A stretch of 64,000 nucleotides of DNA from the NCBI RefSeq assembly GCF_950023065.1, contig NC_088677.1, forward strand, positions 11,922,001 through 11,986,000, written 5' to 3'. Numbering within the stretch: position 1 is the first letter of the stretch; the number at the start of each line of letters is the position of its first letter. Of this stretch, positions 34,024 through 47,076 are shown piece by piece. This DNA comes from Planococcus citri (Eukaryota; Arthropoda; Insecta; Hemiptera; Pseudococcidae). The position numbers and the translations under genes are program-made. A model generated the notes under the pieces. It saw nothing but the letters and a program-made list of their open reading frames with translations, had not been told where the DNA came from and ran no database searches.

Positions 34024-35589
34024 GATTGAATGTCTGTTGAACGATAACACGTGGTGGGTATCAAGTATGTCAGTATTGGGTAATTTGAGAATTTATATTT
34101 TACTTGAGGAATGTAGATTAAGTACGTAAAAGTATCTGGATTGAACAGATGATTTGTACGAAATGTGCTGGAAGCTTATATCGAGGAACCACAACATTTT
34201 CAAAATTTGTAGCCAATTGTCTCCATTTTGAGTGATTTGTTTTCCTTTTTTAGAATAATAATAATAATAAGTAATAATAATAATTTTATTTCAATGCTTA
34301 ATCCAATTACTCATAGTCATAATGATTTTTTGTTGAAAAATAAATAAATAAACCAAGATACAATACCTTACCCCGATTTATAGTTGACTTCAATTGATAA
34401 TGACGCTACCGTTTCCTTTAAGGTCATACATCTTCAGGCCGGGTTGAAAGCCTGTGGTAGGACTTCGGAAGAGTCAGTTCTAAAAACCAGGCTGATGTGC
34501 GGACTCCACTTCCGAAAGGGATGAAAAAGATACTGTTAGAAATTTCAAGTGATTGATTTCATTTTGTCTTAATGAGTTTATTTATTAGGCACCTACTGCC
34601 TAGGTATCGTACCTTCTAGCAACCAATTTCAAGTTTTTTAAAATGGATATTTCTGAATTTTATTGCTGTAAGTTCAATTATACAACGTTTTTATGAAAAT
34701 TTGCAAATTATTGCAACGTTTTCAAAATTTTTTGTCAATTATCTGCCATTTGAGTGATTGCTTTCCGTTTTCGAGCAGTTTTTTCTACATGCTTAATCGA
34801 TTACTCAACTCGATTTTTTTGTTGAAAAAAATTTTAAAAATGAAAAATGAGTAAATTAAGACACAATACCCTACCTATGAGCAACGATTGACTTGGCACG
34901 TTTATTTAAACTTTATGATGAGCGTTATTCCTGGGAAGAGAATAAGGCATCTTTAAAAATTGGGTTTTCGATTTCAGAACATGACAAAGTAAAAAAAATG
35001 ATGCTGTTACAAATTTCAAATGACTCATTTTATTCATTTCTAATGAGTTTTACTGGATGCCTTTTATCAAAGATTTATAAGTTTCTTGAGATGAATATTT
35101 CTCAATTTTATTGCTGTAGCTGGCAAAAATTGGAAACTATTCTTTCCGAATATCCGGCGAGAAATACGACATTTTTTGATATTTCAGTTGAATTTGGAAC
35201 TTTTCTGACAGTTTTGACTGGATGCATTGGAGAGGCCTTCTTTTTTGGAAAATTTCATTTAAAATTGCGTTATTTTTGATAGTAGATAATGTGGCCCAAC
35301 TGTTTCGAGGAGATTTGATTGAAAAAAATTCCGCTATTTCCGATCGAATGATGGCTTGAATTTAATTGTTTCCTCGAACAACATTGGCCTATTTTTCAGT
35401 ACGAATTCTTGTACGAGAATTAAAATATCCCTACCTGTTACCAACACTCACAAAATCATTATGATTTGCGACTCCATATTTTATTCTGTGGAATTCAATC
35501 AGGAAATGAAAAGCACCGTGTGTGTGAAGGTGTACATTTAGAAACAATGAGCAGAAAGAAAAAAATCCTCTTGCAATCAGCGATCAACT
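34024..35589 (+). repeat. Family A pieces and a family G end
   Basis: Family A pieces lie at 34195-34400, 34520-34880 and 34915-35115; the last matches 23190-23400. A simple AAT run is at 34255-34285. The part 35280-35440 (TTTCGAGGAGATTTGATTG, ATGATGGCTTGAATTTAATTG) is shared with 43625-43760. Family G is at 35440-35589 with the box CTCTTGCAATCAGCGATC near 35567. Confidence 0.6.
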
Positions 35590-35757
35590 GATGGTTTATT
35601 CATATTACGAAATGATTTAATACGATCTGCCAAAACCCTGCGACGAAATCCAGGGTACTGAAGAATTTGGCCTCTGCATCCTCGGTCATGATACGATCAA
35701 GGAGTCCAGCTTCGTTATAGTTCTCCTCAAGGATTGGGTCCAAATCGACTGAAAAAA
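35590..35757 (-). pseudogene. Ty3-type reverse transcriptase fragment, copy 1
   Basis: The minus strand reads DPILEENYNEAGLLDRI, then EAKFFSTLDFVAGFWQIVL, before leaving the family at about 35610. FSTLDxxxGFWQI is the usual N-terminal RT motif of Ty3/Gypsy elements, with the first catalytic Asp present. It is only about 45 residues long and lies directly against a family G end with its CTTGCAATCAG box. The same segment, longer, is at 37437-37735. Confidence 0.65.
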
Positions 35758-36390
35758 AAACCGAAATAAATCAAGACACAATACTCTACCTAAACTTGAG
35801 CTTCAGGATTGATATTTACATTGACAGTGGGTGCAGGTACCATTGAGCAGAGCACTCTCTGTCAGGAAAATTTCAGACACCCCTCCCCCCTTTTCGATAT
35901 AGCCTTCCTTTTCTGAAATTATTATAATATTTTAAATCTCTCTGTAAAAGCTTCAAACTGATGTATTTTTTGCCTATCTAAAAACACATAAAAAACCAAA
36001 ATCATATTTTTTCACCTAAGTGTAGCTGTAACGTTACCATGTTTTTATACAACTTTTCAAATTTTTGTAATATTTTCGAAATTTTTAGTCAATTCCGTTT
36101 TCGAGCAGTTTTTTCAACATGCTTGATCGATTATTCATTATGATTTTTTTGTTGAAGAAAAAAGAAGAAACAAATAAATCAAAAGCCAATACCTTATCTC
36201 GACTAAAGTAGGTAGTCAACTTCAATTGAAAAGGGCCATTCTAGTGGTGTCGATCATTTTGAGGCCTGTGGTTGGAGTTTGGAAGAGAAATTTAGAACAT
36301 ATAATATTATGATGATTTTGGAGTACGAGGATGGTATCATGTTAATTTTTGTGATACGTACTTTTTAGGGCACTAATAAATTACTCTGTC
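35758..36390 (+). repeat. Family A end, family B piece and family A end
   Basis: AATCAAGACACAATACTCTACCT is near 35768, a family B piece at 35810-35930, and a second family A end at 36030-36220 (AGCAGTTTTTTCAACATGCT). The part 36240-36300 belongs to the GAGGCCTGTGG spacer, and 36310-36370 starts a family D piece. Confidence 0.55.
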
Positions 36391-36640
36391 CTACTTAACA
36401 AGGGAACTACCCAGGGTGTGATACGCCGATCGAAAAAAAATTTTCACAGGCGGATACAGCATCAAAAAATATATTAAGAGCCAAAATTTTAGCTGCTGAG
36501 GTTCACATGGGGGAAACTTATGTGAACCTGGCTTGTGGAGGGCTGAACAGTTTTTATCCCTCGTAGGTATGGAAGCACCGGAACATAGAACCGTCTTCAT
36601 TGAGGCATTATCGACATTCACTGAGAAAAATTTTCAAAAG
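36391..36640. other. Unassigned segment with a hairpin
   Basis: A hairpin AGGTTCACATGGGGGAAACTTATGTGAACCT spans about 36499-36529 (stem AGGTTCACAT). A 76-codon minus-strand frame covers this segment but shows no family signature, so it is not called. Confidence 0.4.
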
Positions 36641-37229
36641 TGGCCCTCTAATAAAAATTCATTTTTGGCTGCACAATAAAAAATCGTTCAAGAATATTGT
36701 TTTTTTTTTTCTGCTTCAAGTGTGAATATTTCTGATCAAGGTCTCCTGGAAAAGAACTAAGTATAATCAGGCTGCACAGTTGAGGAATGTTCTACCGTAT
36801 ACTTTATGAGAAATTTATTCGACTTCATTTTAATAAAAGTACATAGTAGGTACATTATACTGTATTTATAAATAATAAAAAAGATCAAGAAATGAGAAAT
36901 CAGCTTCACGTTGATTATTTAAAGCGAACTTAGCAACCAATGCAACCATCAAACAATATGGCGAAAGCAAATGCAAAGACTATCTCGCAATCAACGAATA
37001 GCATGATAATATGGTTTCTTCAAGGAGATTTGTTCGTTTCAATTAGAATATCTATACCTATGTGCTCTGTTTACACGGATTTTGGCAGATTTTCGAGAAT
37101 CTGAATTTTGGACGTTTTTTAAAATCACTTTTTTCAACACTTTTGAGAGTACATTTTCAAAAGCTGCTACCCTAGCAGATTATTGTGGATTCTATAAAAC
37201 TGCCAAAATCCGTACCGACCAACTATCAT
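36641..37229 (+). repeat. Family E copy and spacer
   Basis: This is shared with 44880-45260: CTGCACAATAAAAAATCGTTC, AGGAATGTT, CGACTTCATTTTAATAA, AGCAACCAATGCAACCATCA and a box CTCGCAATCAACG near 36985. From 37010 to 37229 the sequence is unassigned. Confidence 0.55.
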
Positions 37230-37436
37230 TACCAACATTGGATTTTGGCTCTTGGATTTTGAAAACGTTAATTTTGTCCCTTCTATTTTGAAGATAGACT
37301 ACATCTTTCACGTAACCTTTCTCCTCGGTTGTACCCTGTTGTATCCAAATCTGAAGTTTGCATCACCATCTCCCCAGACACCCTCTGTAGGTAAAGCATG
37401 AACCCCCTTGCAATCGCGGTTTCAAAGGAACAAAGT
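37230..37436 (+). repeat. Right end of a TACAGG-type fold-back MITE plus box
   Basis: TTGGCTCTTGGATTTTGAAAACG and CAGACACCCTCTGTAGG match other right arms. The box CCCTTGCAATCGCGG near 37407, with GTTTCAAAGGAACAAAG, directly precedes the RT fragment. Confidence 0.6.
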
Positions 37437-37735
37437 AATGATATGTCGTCTACATATTTTGTGACACCTTTTTCATCAGGTATAACAATGTTTATCAGAT
37501 TTACGAAAAGTGCTGATGAAATCTTAAGCCCATAAGGCAAACGAATAAATTGGTATACGCGACCATCAATCTGGAACGCACAATAGGTATTTACAGAATG
37601 ATTCTTCTAATACGATCTGCCAAAACCCTACGACAAAGTCCAGGTTACTGAAGAATTTGGCCTCTGCATCCTCGGTTGTGATACGATCAAGAAGTCCAGC
37701 TTCGTTATAGTTCTCCTCAAGGATTCGTATCAATG
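37437..37735 (-). pseudogene. Ty3-type reverse transcriptase fragment, copy 2
   Basis: Reading the minus strand from 37735: NEAGLLDRI-like start, AKFFSxLDFVAGFWQI-like motif, EESFCKY, then a one-base shift, then AFQIDGRVYQFIRLPYGLK and VTKYVDDISL. These are consecutive RT blocks, including the YVDD catalytic motif, of an LTR retrotransposon. The frameshift and the sudden end at the CTTGCAATCG box make it a relic. About 100 residues remain of an RT of roughly twice that length. Confidence 0.75.
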
Positions 37736-37935
37736 TTCGTTGATAAAGTGTCCTGTGGTATCAGTTCCTTCGACAAATGATTGGAAGACCATGATTGTTG
37801 TAATTCAGGTTCAGATATTAAAGATTTCTTTACAATATCGTGGCTCAGTCCATCTCCGATGGTTAGAAGGAACACCGTTAACGAAATATTTTGGGAAGGA
37901 GATGTCCGAGGTCGATTGACAGGTGTATTGTGAAA
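37736..37935 (-). pseudogene. Coding-like fragment upstream of the RT, second copy
   Basis: The minus strand reads PVNRPRTSPSQN, TIGDGLSHDIVKKSL and PELQQSWSSNHLSKEL and runs without a stop towards the RT fragment. It is the partner of 31530-31700. It may belong to the same retroelement polyprotein; the domain is not recognised. Confidence 0.4.
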
Positions 37936-39900
37936 CAATGTTTTTATAAAACTTTTCAAATTTTTGTAACATTTTCAAAATGTTTGGTCAATTATCTCCA
38001 TTATAAGTGATTTCTTTCCGTTTTTAAGCAGTTTTTTCAACATGCTTGATCAATTATTCATCATGTTATTCGTTGAAAAAAAAGAAAAGAAATAAATCAA
38101 GACACAATACCTTACCTCGATTAAAATAGTCGACTTCAATTGATAAGGGCCGCTCTAATTTTGGCATACACTTTCCCGTACCTCCCCCTCATTTTGTGAG
38201 GGGCGGTAAATAGCACCTAGAAGGATAGTGCTAGGTTAGTGCTGGAAAGTGCACGAATGGGGTAGGCTAAGCCTAGTAATTTTCGAGCATTTCGATTGAG
38301 ATGTTTTGCAAAATAGCTGAACTCTGAAGGCTGAAATCTCTGATCAAGACTGCGTGAACTTGGAGCAAAAATAATGAGAGTTTGAACATACTGAATGGGA
38401 AATTTGAAAATCTTAATCTGAACTTTCGAGGTAGAAAGTTGCTCTTTTCGTAAATACCATACGAAGATTGAAAGGCAGTCATTTGAATAATCGCAAAAAA
38501 TCACATAGAAAACATTTTTGTTCAGTTTATTTGAAGCGAAAACATTTTCACAGTGGAATCTGAATATCCTTTCGAGGGCACCACAGTCCCAAATTTTGAT
38601 TAAAATTCGAGAAACCCTAATTCGAAGACGCCCAGTCGGAATATTTGTTTGTTTTTACGATCCCGACCCTCTGATACCACCTCTCTCCCTTCTCCACCGT
38701 TCCTAACCCTAAGATGCTATTAAAAATGGGGGGTCCCTAAATGGCCCTGCTGGAGCATCAAATTTGAAAAAAAAAAATAGAAAATAATATGATGATTTTT
38801 GAGTATGATGTGGTAGGTAGGTATTACTCGTATATTGATTTTTGTGATACTTTTATTAAGGTACCTACTAAATTATTCTGTCCAATTTCTATTATTTATT
38901 TGCAGAATTATTTTTATATATTAATGTGTTTTAATATTTGTGAAAAGATTCCACTTCCAAAGGTTACTTACTTACTTTGCGGGAGGTCGCGTTTTTTGCA
39001 ATTCATGGGCTATATTCAGCATTATAGTAGTTTCGCGTGTTTTTCTAATTCCATCTCAAATTGCTTTCTGTAAAAACACAATACCTACTTATGCTTCCTA
39101 GAAAAGAACTAATCAGGCTGCACAGCTGAGGAATTTTATGGTAAAGCTGACTGCTTGAACTTGGAGCTAATCTATTAACTAGAGTTCAAAGATACTGAAT
39201 GGGAAATTACAAATAAAATTTGTGAATATCAATCTGAACTTTCGATATGAAAGTTGCACTTTTTGGTAAATACGAATATTGAAAGCAATTGGAAAAAATC
39301 ACATATCGACGACATTTCTTCATTTTAGGTATTTGAAGCAGAAACATTTTCAAAATGAGATCTGAATATTTGGAAAAAAAATTGATTTGAAGACGCTGAG
39401 TTTGTATATTATTTGTTTGTTTTTACGATGCCAACTTTCTGACACCTCCTCTCTCTTCCAGTGTCTCAAACATTCTTTTTTTAAAAAAAGAGGAAATGAA
39501 AATTAATTACCTGTGACACGTTGTTTATCTGATTTTCAAGGGCACCGAGTTCGAGCATTAAATAATTTTTTTAGGCACGCTTCATGAATGCCTCTCTGCT
39601 GGCGTACCTTTGAAAAAAAATGTCGGAAAATATTGAAAATATAGGTTGATTTTGAGTATGATTTGATATTATTTCAATTTTTGTCATACTTTTAGGGTAC
39701 CTACTAAATTATTCTGTCCAATTCTATTATTCATTCCCAGAACTACTTTGAAATATTAATGAATTATTTATTTATTTTTGCGAAAAATTTCCACTTCCAA
39801 AGGTTACTTACTTATTCGGATGAAAAAATTACAAATCAGAACAGTAAATTAATACTTCTCCTCAAAAATGAATAAATTGATATGATTCGAAAAGTAAAAT
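37936..39900 (+). repeat. Family A, C and D copies
   Basis: A family A end is at 37940-38150. Family C is at about 38265-38715 (ATTTCGATTGAGATGTTTTGC, CTTTCGAGGGCACCACAG, ACGATCCCGACCCTCTGAT) and again at 39170-39470. Family D is at 38790-39000 (GAGTATGATGTGGTAGG, CCACTTCCAAAGGTTACTTAC) and again at 39650-39815. Short frames here reappear with each repeat copy and are not genes. Confidence 0.65.
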
Positions 39901-40819
39901 ACCCTGCATGCAAAAAATTGATTAGTCAATCATCTCCATTTTGAGTGATTGCTTTCCGTTTTCTAGCAGTTTTTTCAACATAATTAATCGATTATTCATT
40001 ATGATTTTTTTGCTGAAAAAAAAAAGAAGAAATAAATCAAGACACAATACCTTACCTTGATTGAAATAGTCGACTTCAATTGAGAATTGACTTTTTTAAA
40101 TATAGACCACACTGAAAGAACCAGCTAAGTCACTTTTTTTCAAAAATGAGTTTATGGTCGAATTAAATTCACACTGTGGAGTGGAAAAATGTAGTCCATT
40201 TAGATTTTGAAAAAAAATCGATTTTTTGTGGTTAAAATGGCTTTGAAAAAAAAGAGGAGGGGAGAGAAATGAGCCTAGACCAAATCTGAGGCGAAAAGAA
40301 AGAAAATTCCAACGTCATTAATTATTTAGCATGCGAAAATTTTTAATTATGTCATCATAATTTAATCGATTTTAATCGAATCAAGTTGTTGCGAAATACT
40401 AATTTTTCGATTTTTTGCTTGAGTTTTTGCTCGAAAAGAGTGACTTTTCAACTCGTGACTGGCGTGTCTCTACATTGTTTTTTTCTATACTATGCCTTGA
40501 GTTGTGTTTGTGGGATGTTGTGTGATGTATTTCCTGTCATTTGTATTTCCTATTTTTTCTCATCAGCCTTCAACTATAACAAATCCCCACTCCTTGATGA
40601 TGAGAGTTATGAGTTATTCCTGGGAAGATCGAAGATAAAACTTCTCCAAAAATAGGGTATTCGCTTTTTTCTATGTACATGAATTCTTCTTCCCCTTCTT
40701 TTTTTTTTTTTTTTTTTGATATACCTACAATCCTACATATACGTTCATCGTGCAGTTTGCCTGTGAGTTCTTCCATCGAAGATGATTCGTTCTAGATCGA
40801 AATTTTTTCTTACTCTAGA
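39901..40819 (+). repeat. Family A end, unassigned middle, then shared modules
   Basis: Family A is at 39910-40080. From 40085 to 40560 I see no partner apart from scattered words. The modules with AACAAATCCCCACTCCTTGA (40578) and TTCATCGTGCAGTTTGCCTG (40743) recur near 23725 and 32240. A T run of about 21 bases is at 40700. Confidence 0.5.
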
Positions 40820-42540
40820 GTAGAATTATCGTTAGACAAAGCTTTCATCTATAGAGCATCAAAGTAATGCTGTTATAAATTTAAAATGACTAATTTTATT
40901 CATTCTTAATGAAGTTCATTAGCTAGGTACCTTTAAGCGAAGATTTCCAAGTTTTTTTAAATGGATATTCTACGAATTTTATTGCTGTAGCTGTTTCGGC
41001 ACTTTGTTTTTATACAACTTTTCAAATTTTTGTAACATTTTCAAAATTTTTGGTCAATTATCTCCCTTTTGAGTGATGGCTTTCCGTTTTTGAGCAGTTT
41101 TATCAACATGTTTGATCGATTATTCATCATGATTTTTTTTGTTGAAAGAAAAAAAAAGAAATAAATCAAGACACAATACCTTACCTCGATTAAGTAAAAT
41201 AGTCGACTTCGATTTATAAGGGCTGCTTTATGTCTGTGGTAGGAATTTGGAAGAGCTTCTGAAAACCAGGCTGATGTCCGGCCTCGACTTCCGAGTGTGG
41301 GATGAAGTCTCTTCGCTGATAGACGAAAAAATCTAATCCATACATCGACCCTTCTACAATTTAGGAAAGTGGCCTTTTGTCTTACTCTATAGAGTAGAAT
41401 TATCGTTAGAAATAGCCTTCATCTGGAGCATCAAAGTGATGATGCTGTTACAAATTTCAAATGACTCATTTTATTCATTCTTAATGAGTTTTACTAAGTA
41501 GGCACCTTTTAAGCGAAGATTTCCAAGTTTTTTCAAATGGATATTTTATGAATTTTATTGCTTTAGATGTAACGGCACCATGTTTTTATAAAACTTATCA
41601 AATTTTTGTAAGATTTTCAAAATTTTTGGTCAATTATCTCCCTTTTGAGTGATGCCTTTCCGTTTTCGAGCAGTTCTTTCAACTTGCTTGGTCGACTATT
41701 CATCGTGATTTTTTTGTTGAAAAAAAAAAAAAAAAAAATAAGAAATAAATCAAGACACAATACCTTACCTCGATTAAAATAGGTAGTCCACTTCAATTGG
41801 GAACGCCCTTTTAACGTAATCCTTGCAGCAACCTTTCTGCAGTTTAAGAAAGTGATTCTTCTAACCAATTCAACTTCTTTTCAAAGGAACGGCGAGCTCG
41901 GACAGATACTGAGAAGTTATGTAAAAAAAAAAAGGAATTGGTAGATGTTCGAACTAATCAGTAGCCTAAAAATCTTAAGGGGACCTTCACGTCTAACTTT
42001 GGTTTTCAATTTTATGGAATTTTGAGGTGACATGATGGTGGAATTTGAAGAGATGAATTCGCAAAAATTAGCTTCACCGAATCAATTACAATCGATATTT
42101 TATTTGAATTGTATAATTTTTTACGTGCCAAGGGGTGCTCTTGTACCGTCCCCTCTTCTTTCTATGATAGGTATAAGTTCATCCTTCGGTTCGTTTACTT
42201 ACTCGAGAAAGGCTGAAAAAAAATGTTTGCTGCGGTTTTTGAAAAATTATCATGTGTTTGGTTTCAAGTTTCATTCGCCATGAAAAAGTGAGCTTTCATT
42301 TTTGAAAGTTTGATTTTGAGTAACTCGAAGTTTAGTTATATATTCATTTTGAACTTCTTGTTTTTTCTCAAGTTTTCACCTCTCGAAGTTTTCTCAAAAC
42401 TCAGCCATTCAGAGAGAAGGTTTCTGGGATTATAAGTCTCTCGAATTTGCTCGAAAATGTTTTCACGAGTCCTCTTTGAGATTATCTAGTATATATACCC
42501 ATTATCATATTCCATTTCGCAATCCTTCATGGAGTGGTAG
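40820..42540 (+). repeat. Two family A copies and a diverged module
   Basis: Family A runs 40820-41185 and 41395-41775, both complete to AATCAAGACACAATACCTTACCTCG. Between them lies the AAACCAGGCTGATGTCCGGC spacer. From 42000 to 42290 there is a diverged copy of the 8985-9160 module (AATTTTTTACGTGCCAAGG); from 42290 to 42540 nothing is assigned. Confidence 0.6.
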
Positions 42541-45350
42541 GTGTAAGCTAAGCCTCGTAATTTTTGACCATTTCGATTGAGATGTTTTGCAAAATCGCTG
42601 AACTCTGAAGGCTGAAATCTCTACTTAGTACTGCGTGAACTTGGAGCAAATCTTCGTATTAACGAGAGTTCGATGATAGGTACTGAATGGGAAATTGAAA
42701 TTTGAAAATCTCAATCTGAACTTTCGAGGTGGAAAGTTGCTCTCTTCGTAAATTTAATACGATACGAAAATTGAAAGCAGTCATTTGAAAAATTGGAAAA
42801 AATCACATCGAAGGTATTTTTTCATTTGAAGCTAAAAATATTTTCAAAATGAGCCCTGATTATCCTTCGGGGGCTTCACACCCCTAAATTTCGATTAAAA
42901 TTCGAAAAATTATCCTAATTTGAAAACGTCGAGTTTGAATATTTGTTTGTTTTTACGATTCCGACCCTCTGAAACCCCCTCTCTCTCTTCTCCACTGTCC
43001 GTAACTCTAAGATGCTTTTAAAGAGGGGGAAATGAAAATTGTCTGTGACACGTTGTTCATCTGGTTTTCGAGGGCGCTGAGTTCGAGTATTTCATAATTT
43101 TTTTAGGCATGTTTTCTAAATGCTTTTCTGCTGGAGCATCTTTGAAAAAAAAATTAGAAAATAGGATGATTTTTGAGTATGATGTGGTAGGTAGGTATTA
43201 CTCGTATATTGATTTTTGTGATACTTTTATTAAGATACCTACTAAATTATTCTGTGCAATTTCTATTATTTATTTGCAGAATTATTTTGAAATATTAATG
43301 TGTTTTAATTTTTGTGAAAATATTCCACTTCCAAAGGTTACTTACTTTGCGGAGGTCGTGTTTCAGCAATTCATTAGTGTAGTGTATCATTTATGAGAAG
43401 TCGACGACATTTCTTCATTTTAGGTACCTTGAAGTAGAAACATTTTCAAAATGAGATTTGAATATTCGAAAAAAATTGATTCGAAGACGCCAAGTTTGAA
43501 TGTATTTTGTCTGTTTTTACGATGCCAACTTTTTGACACCTCGTCTCTCTTCCAGTGTCTTTAACATGCTTTTAAAAAAATTGAGAATGAAAATAACCTG
43601 TGACACATTTATTTTGGTCTGACTGTTTCGAGGAGATTTGATCGAGAAAAATTCTCAATTTCCAATCGAGTGATGGCTTGAATTTAATTGTTTTCTCGAA
43701 CAACATCAGTCAATTTTTCAGCACGAATTCTTGTTCAAGAATTAGAATATCCGTACCTATTATACCAACACTCACAAAATCATTATGGTTCTTTCAGTGT
43801 GTAGAATTCAATCAGGTAATAAAAAGCACCATACGTAGCCTATCGAAGAACTAAAGTTGGAATTTCCAGCGTGTGAAGGTGTAAATTCAGAAACAAACAA
43901 TAGGCAGAAAGAAAAAAAATCTTCTTGTAATCAGCGATCAACTACTGATGGTTTATTCATTTTCACGGAGTTGAACATAATCATTGGGAAATTGAAATTT
44001 GAAAATCTCAATCTGAACTTTCGAGGTGAAAGTTGCTTTTTTCGTAAATACCATACGAAGATTGAAAGCAGTCATTTGAAAAATTGTAAAAAATCACATC
44101 CAAGACATTTTTGTCATTTTATTTGAAGCAAAAACATTTTCAAAATGAGATCTGAATGTCCTTCGGGGGGCACCGACATCCTCGAATTTCGATTTTGAAA
44201 AAATCTAGGTAATTCGAAGACGCCGAGTTTAATATTTGTTTCAGTTGGCGCACCAAGTTTGAATGAAATTTCGAAAAATTTCGAAAATTGGAAATTGTTC
44301 CGTCCAAATCTATTATTTATTTTCAGAACTATTTATAAAAAATTTCCACTTTTAAAGGTTACTTACTCTACGGGTTTTCGGGATCCGAAAATTTTTCACC
44401 ATGATAAAATAAATAATGTTTCAAGTTCCGATGCTTCCATAGGAGGGATGAAAACTGTTCAGTACTCTACAATCCAGGCTTAGTTTTTGGAATAGCGTAG
44501 ACGTTGAAAACGAACAACACTAGTGCTTTTTCCTCTAAAATTTGATTTCAGGCTTTTAAAAAAACTGATTTTGATTATTTTGAGAATGCTTTTTTTGAGC
44601 TTTCAAGCTCAAAGGTTTCTCAAAATTAATACATATTGATGATGACCACGTTGTAGAAGAAATTTCAAGGAACAATTTTCGTTCGAACATTTTTTTTTTT
44701 TTTTTAACGACCAGTAGGTAAGGAGATGGACGAATCTTCATTTAAGTTCATATGAATACATTATTGTAGCATGTCAAAATTACCACATATTTACGTTGTG
44801 TTCTTTTACCTACTGTGAATACGACAATAAGTACAGTAAATTGAATTTGATTGATCTATCGAATCGAATCTCCAAGTTAGGGGGTATGGAAGTGGCCCTC
44901 TAATTCAAATTCATTTTTGGCTGCACAGTAAAAAAAATTGTTCAAGAAAATTGTTTTTTTTTCTGCTTCATGTGTGAATATTTCTGATCAAAGCCTCCTA
45001 GAAAATAACTATGAAGCTGCACAGTTGACTGTTGAGTAATGTTTAATGTGTACTTTACAAGAGATTCATTCGACTTCATTTTAATAAGTAGTGCCTACTA
45101 GATACATTCTACTTTATTTATAAATTACAAAAAAAAAAAATCAAGAAATGAAAAATCTGCTTCAAGTTGATATTTAAAAACAAACTTAGCAACCAATGCA
45201 ACCAACAACCAATATGGTGAAAGCAAATGCAAAAACCATCTTGCAATCAGCTAATTTGGCAGTTTTTGGTACTACAGTATAGATGGAGAATATAACGCGC
45301 GCATAATTATAAACTGCGGAAGATTGCATCTATTTTCGCAGCTCCTACTA
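42541..45350 (+). repeat. Family C, D and G copies, then family E
   Basis: Family C is at 42560-43020, 43390-43570 and 43985-44235. Family D is at 43165-43365 and 44310-44375. The segment 43625-43960 repeats 35280-35600, including family G and a box CTTGTAATCAGCGATC. Family E is at about 44890-45260 with the box CTTGCAATCAG near 45240. The part 44380-44880 is unassigned. Confidence 0.6.
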
Positions 45351-47074
45351 GTCGGGGGGCCCGCATAAGGATCACCTGCACCCCCCTGCCGATTCTCCGG
45401 GACAACTTTTTTCTTAAAGGGGAAGTCCTAAGGAACATTTCTAGCCCCTGTCCTCAAAAAAAAAAGTGGCCCTACTTACAAAATGGCGGCCATTTCGATT
45501 GACAGGTCAGCCGAAATCGCAGATTTTGCGTTCCAACATAGGACTTTCACGGGATTTTTTAAACCGCACTAAGGTAAATCGAAAGAGCAGGCAAAAATTC
45601 ATCACCTGTCAAAATTTCAAGTGCTAAAGTGCCTTTTTCGATTTTTGGTGAATTTTCAAAAATCAAATTTTGGGCAAAATGTGAGAAAAAAATCAAAATT
45701 TTACCAAATTGACCTAGAAATCTGAAATTTGGGATATATCCTATTTTCGACCTGCCAAATCGATTGGAAACTGTTTCAAACCGTTTTGAGCAGTTCTGGA
45801 GCCTCCAGCAGATTTTTGAAACTCGAAATTCTCACAAAATGTCATCAAATGGAGTTGGAAAGCAGAAATTTATTCTGCAAACTAATTTCAATACGCCATG
45901 AAGTCGACTGCAGGTGATTTTCAAGTCGTTTTGGAGCCTCCAGCGATTTTTTGAAAATTACTGGAGCCTCCAGCAGATTTTTGAAACTTGAAATTCTCAC
46001 TAAATTTCATCAAATGGAGTTGGAAACCCGAAATTCATTCTACAAACTAATTTCAATACGCTATGAAGTCGACTGCAGGTGATTTTCAAGTCGTTTTGGA
46101 GCCTCCGGCAATTTTTTGAAAATTACTGGAGCCTCCAGTAGATTTTTGAAACTTAAAATTTTCCCAAAATTTCATCAAATGTGGTTAGCAAGCTGAAATT
46201 AATTCTGCACTTCAATTTTAACACCTTCTGAAAACGACTTCAGGCGAGTTCAAGTAATTTTGGAGCCACCAGTGACTTTTTGAAAAGTTTCATCGCGTTT
46301 TTAGGTGAATTGAAAAGTAGCTGGAAGTTTCAAAACCACTTGAAACCACCATGCAGTCGACTTCATATTGTATTGAAATTAATTTGCAGAGTAAATTCGG
46401 CTTGCTAACCCCATTTGACGAAATTTTGGGGAAATTTCAAGTTTCAAAAATCTACTGGAGGCTCCAGTAATTTTCAAAAAATTGCTGTAGGCTCCAAAAC
46501 GACTTGAAAATCACCTGCAGTCGACTTCGTAGGGTATTGAAAATAGTTTGTAGAATGAATTTCGGCTTTCCAACTCCATTTGATGAAATTTTGTGAGAAT
46601 TTCGAGTTTCAAAAATCTGCTGGAGGCTTCAGAACTGCTCAAAACGGTTTGAAACAGTTTCCAATCGATTTGGCAGGTTGAAAATAGGATATATCCCAAA
46701 TTTTAGATTTCTAGGTCAATTTGGTAAAATTTTGATTTTTTTCTCACATTTTGCCCAAAATTTGATTTTTGAAAATTCACCAAAAATCGAAAAAGGCACT
46801 TTAGCACTTAAAATTTTGACAGGTGATGAATTTTTGCCTGCTCTTTCGATTTACCTTAGTGCGGTTTAAAAAATCCCGTGAAAGTCCTATGTTGGAACGC
46901 AAAATCTGCGATTTCGGCTGACCTGTCAATCGAAATGGCCGCCATTTTGTAAGTAGGGCCACTTTTTTTTTGAGGACAGGGGCTAGAAATGTTCCTTAGG
47001 ACTTCCCCTTTAAGAAAAAAGTTGTCCCGGAGAATCGGCAGGGGGTGCAGGTGATCCTTATGCGGGCCCCCGAC
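45351..47074. mobile_element. Large palindromic MITE with TA duplication
   Basis: The ends are GTCGGGGGGCCCGCATAAGG and, inverted, GTCGGGGGCCCGCATAAGG, with TA on both sides (45349-45350, 47075-47076). Arms are about 850 bp and highly alike (AATGGCGGCCATTTCGATTG in both). Inside are about three tandem units of roughly 130-170 bp per arm, each with CTGGAGCCTCCAG and TCATCAAATGGAGTTGG. Mirror-image 62-codon frames (45729-45917, 46511-46699) follow from the palindrome and are not genes. The transposase source is not present in the window. Confidence 0.9.
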
Positions 47075-47076
47075 TA

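Noticed and set aside
38217..39073. Short frames that recur near 38800 and 43150 with similar protein
   Set aside because: The similarity is at nucleotide level in family C and D repeats and extends beyond the frames.
45729..46699. Two near-identical 62-codon frames on opposite strands
   Set aside because: They are mirrored by the arms of the MITE 45351-47074 and have no coding signature.
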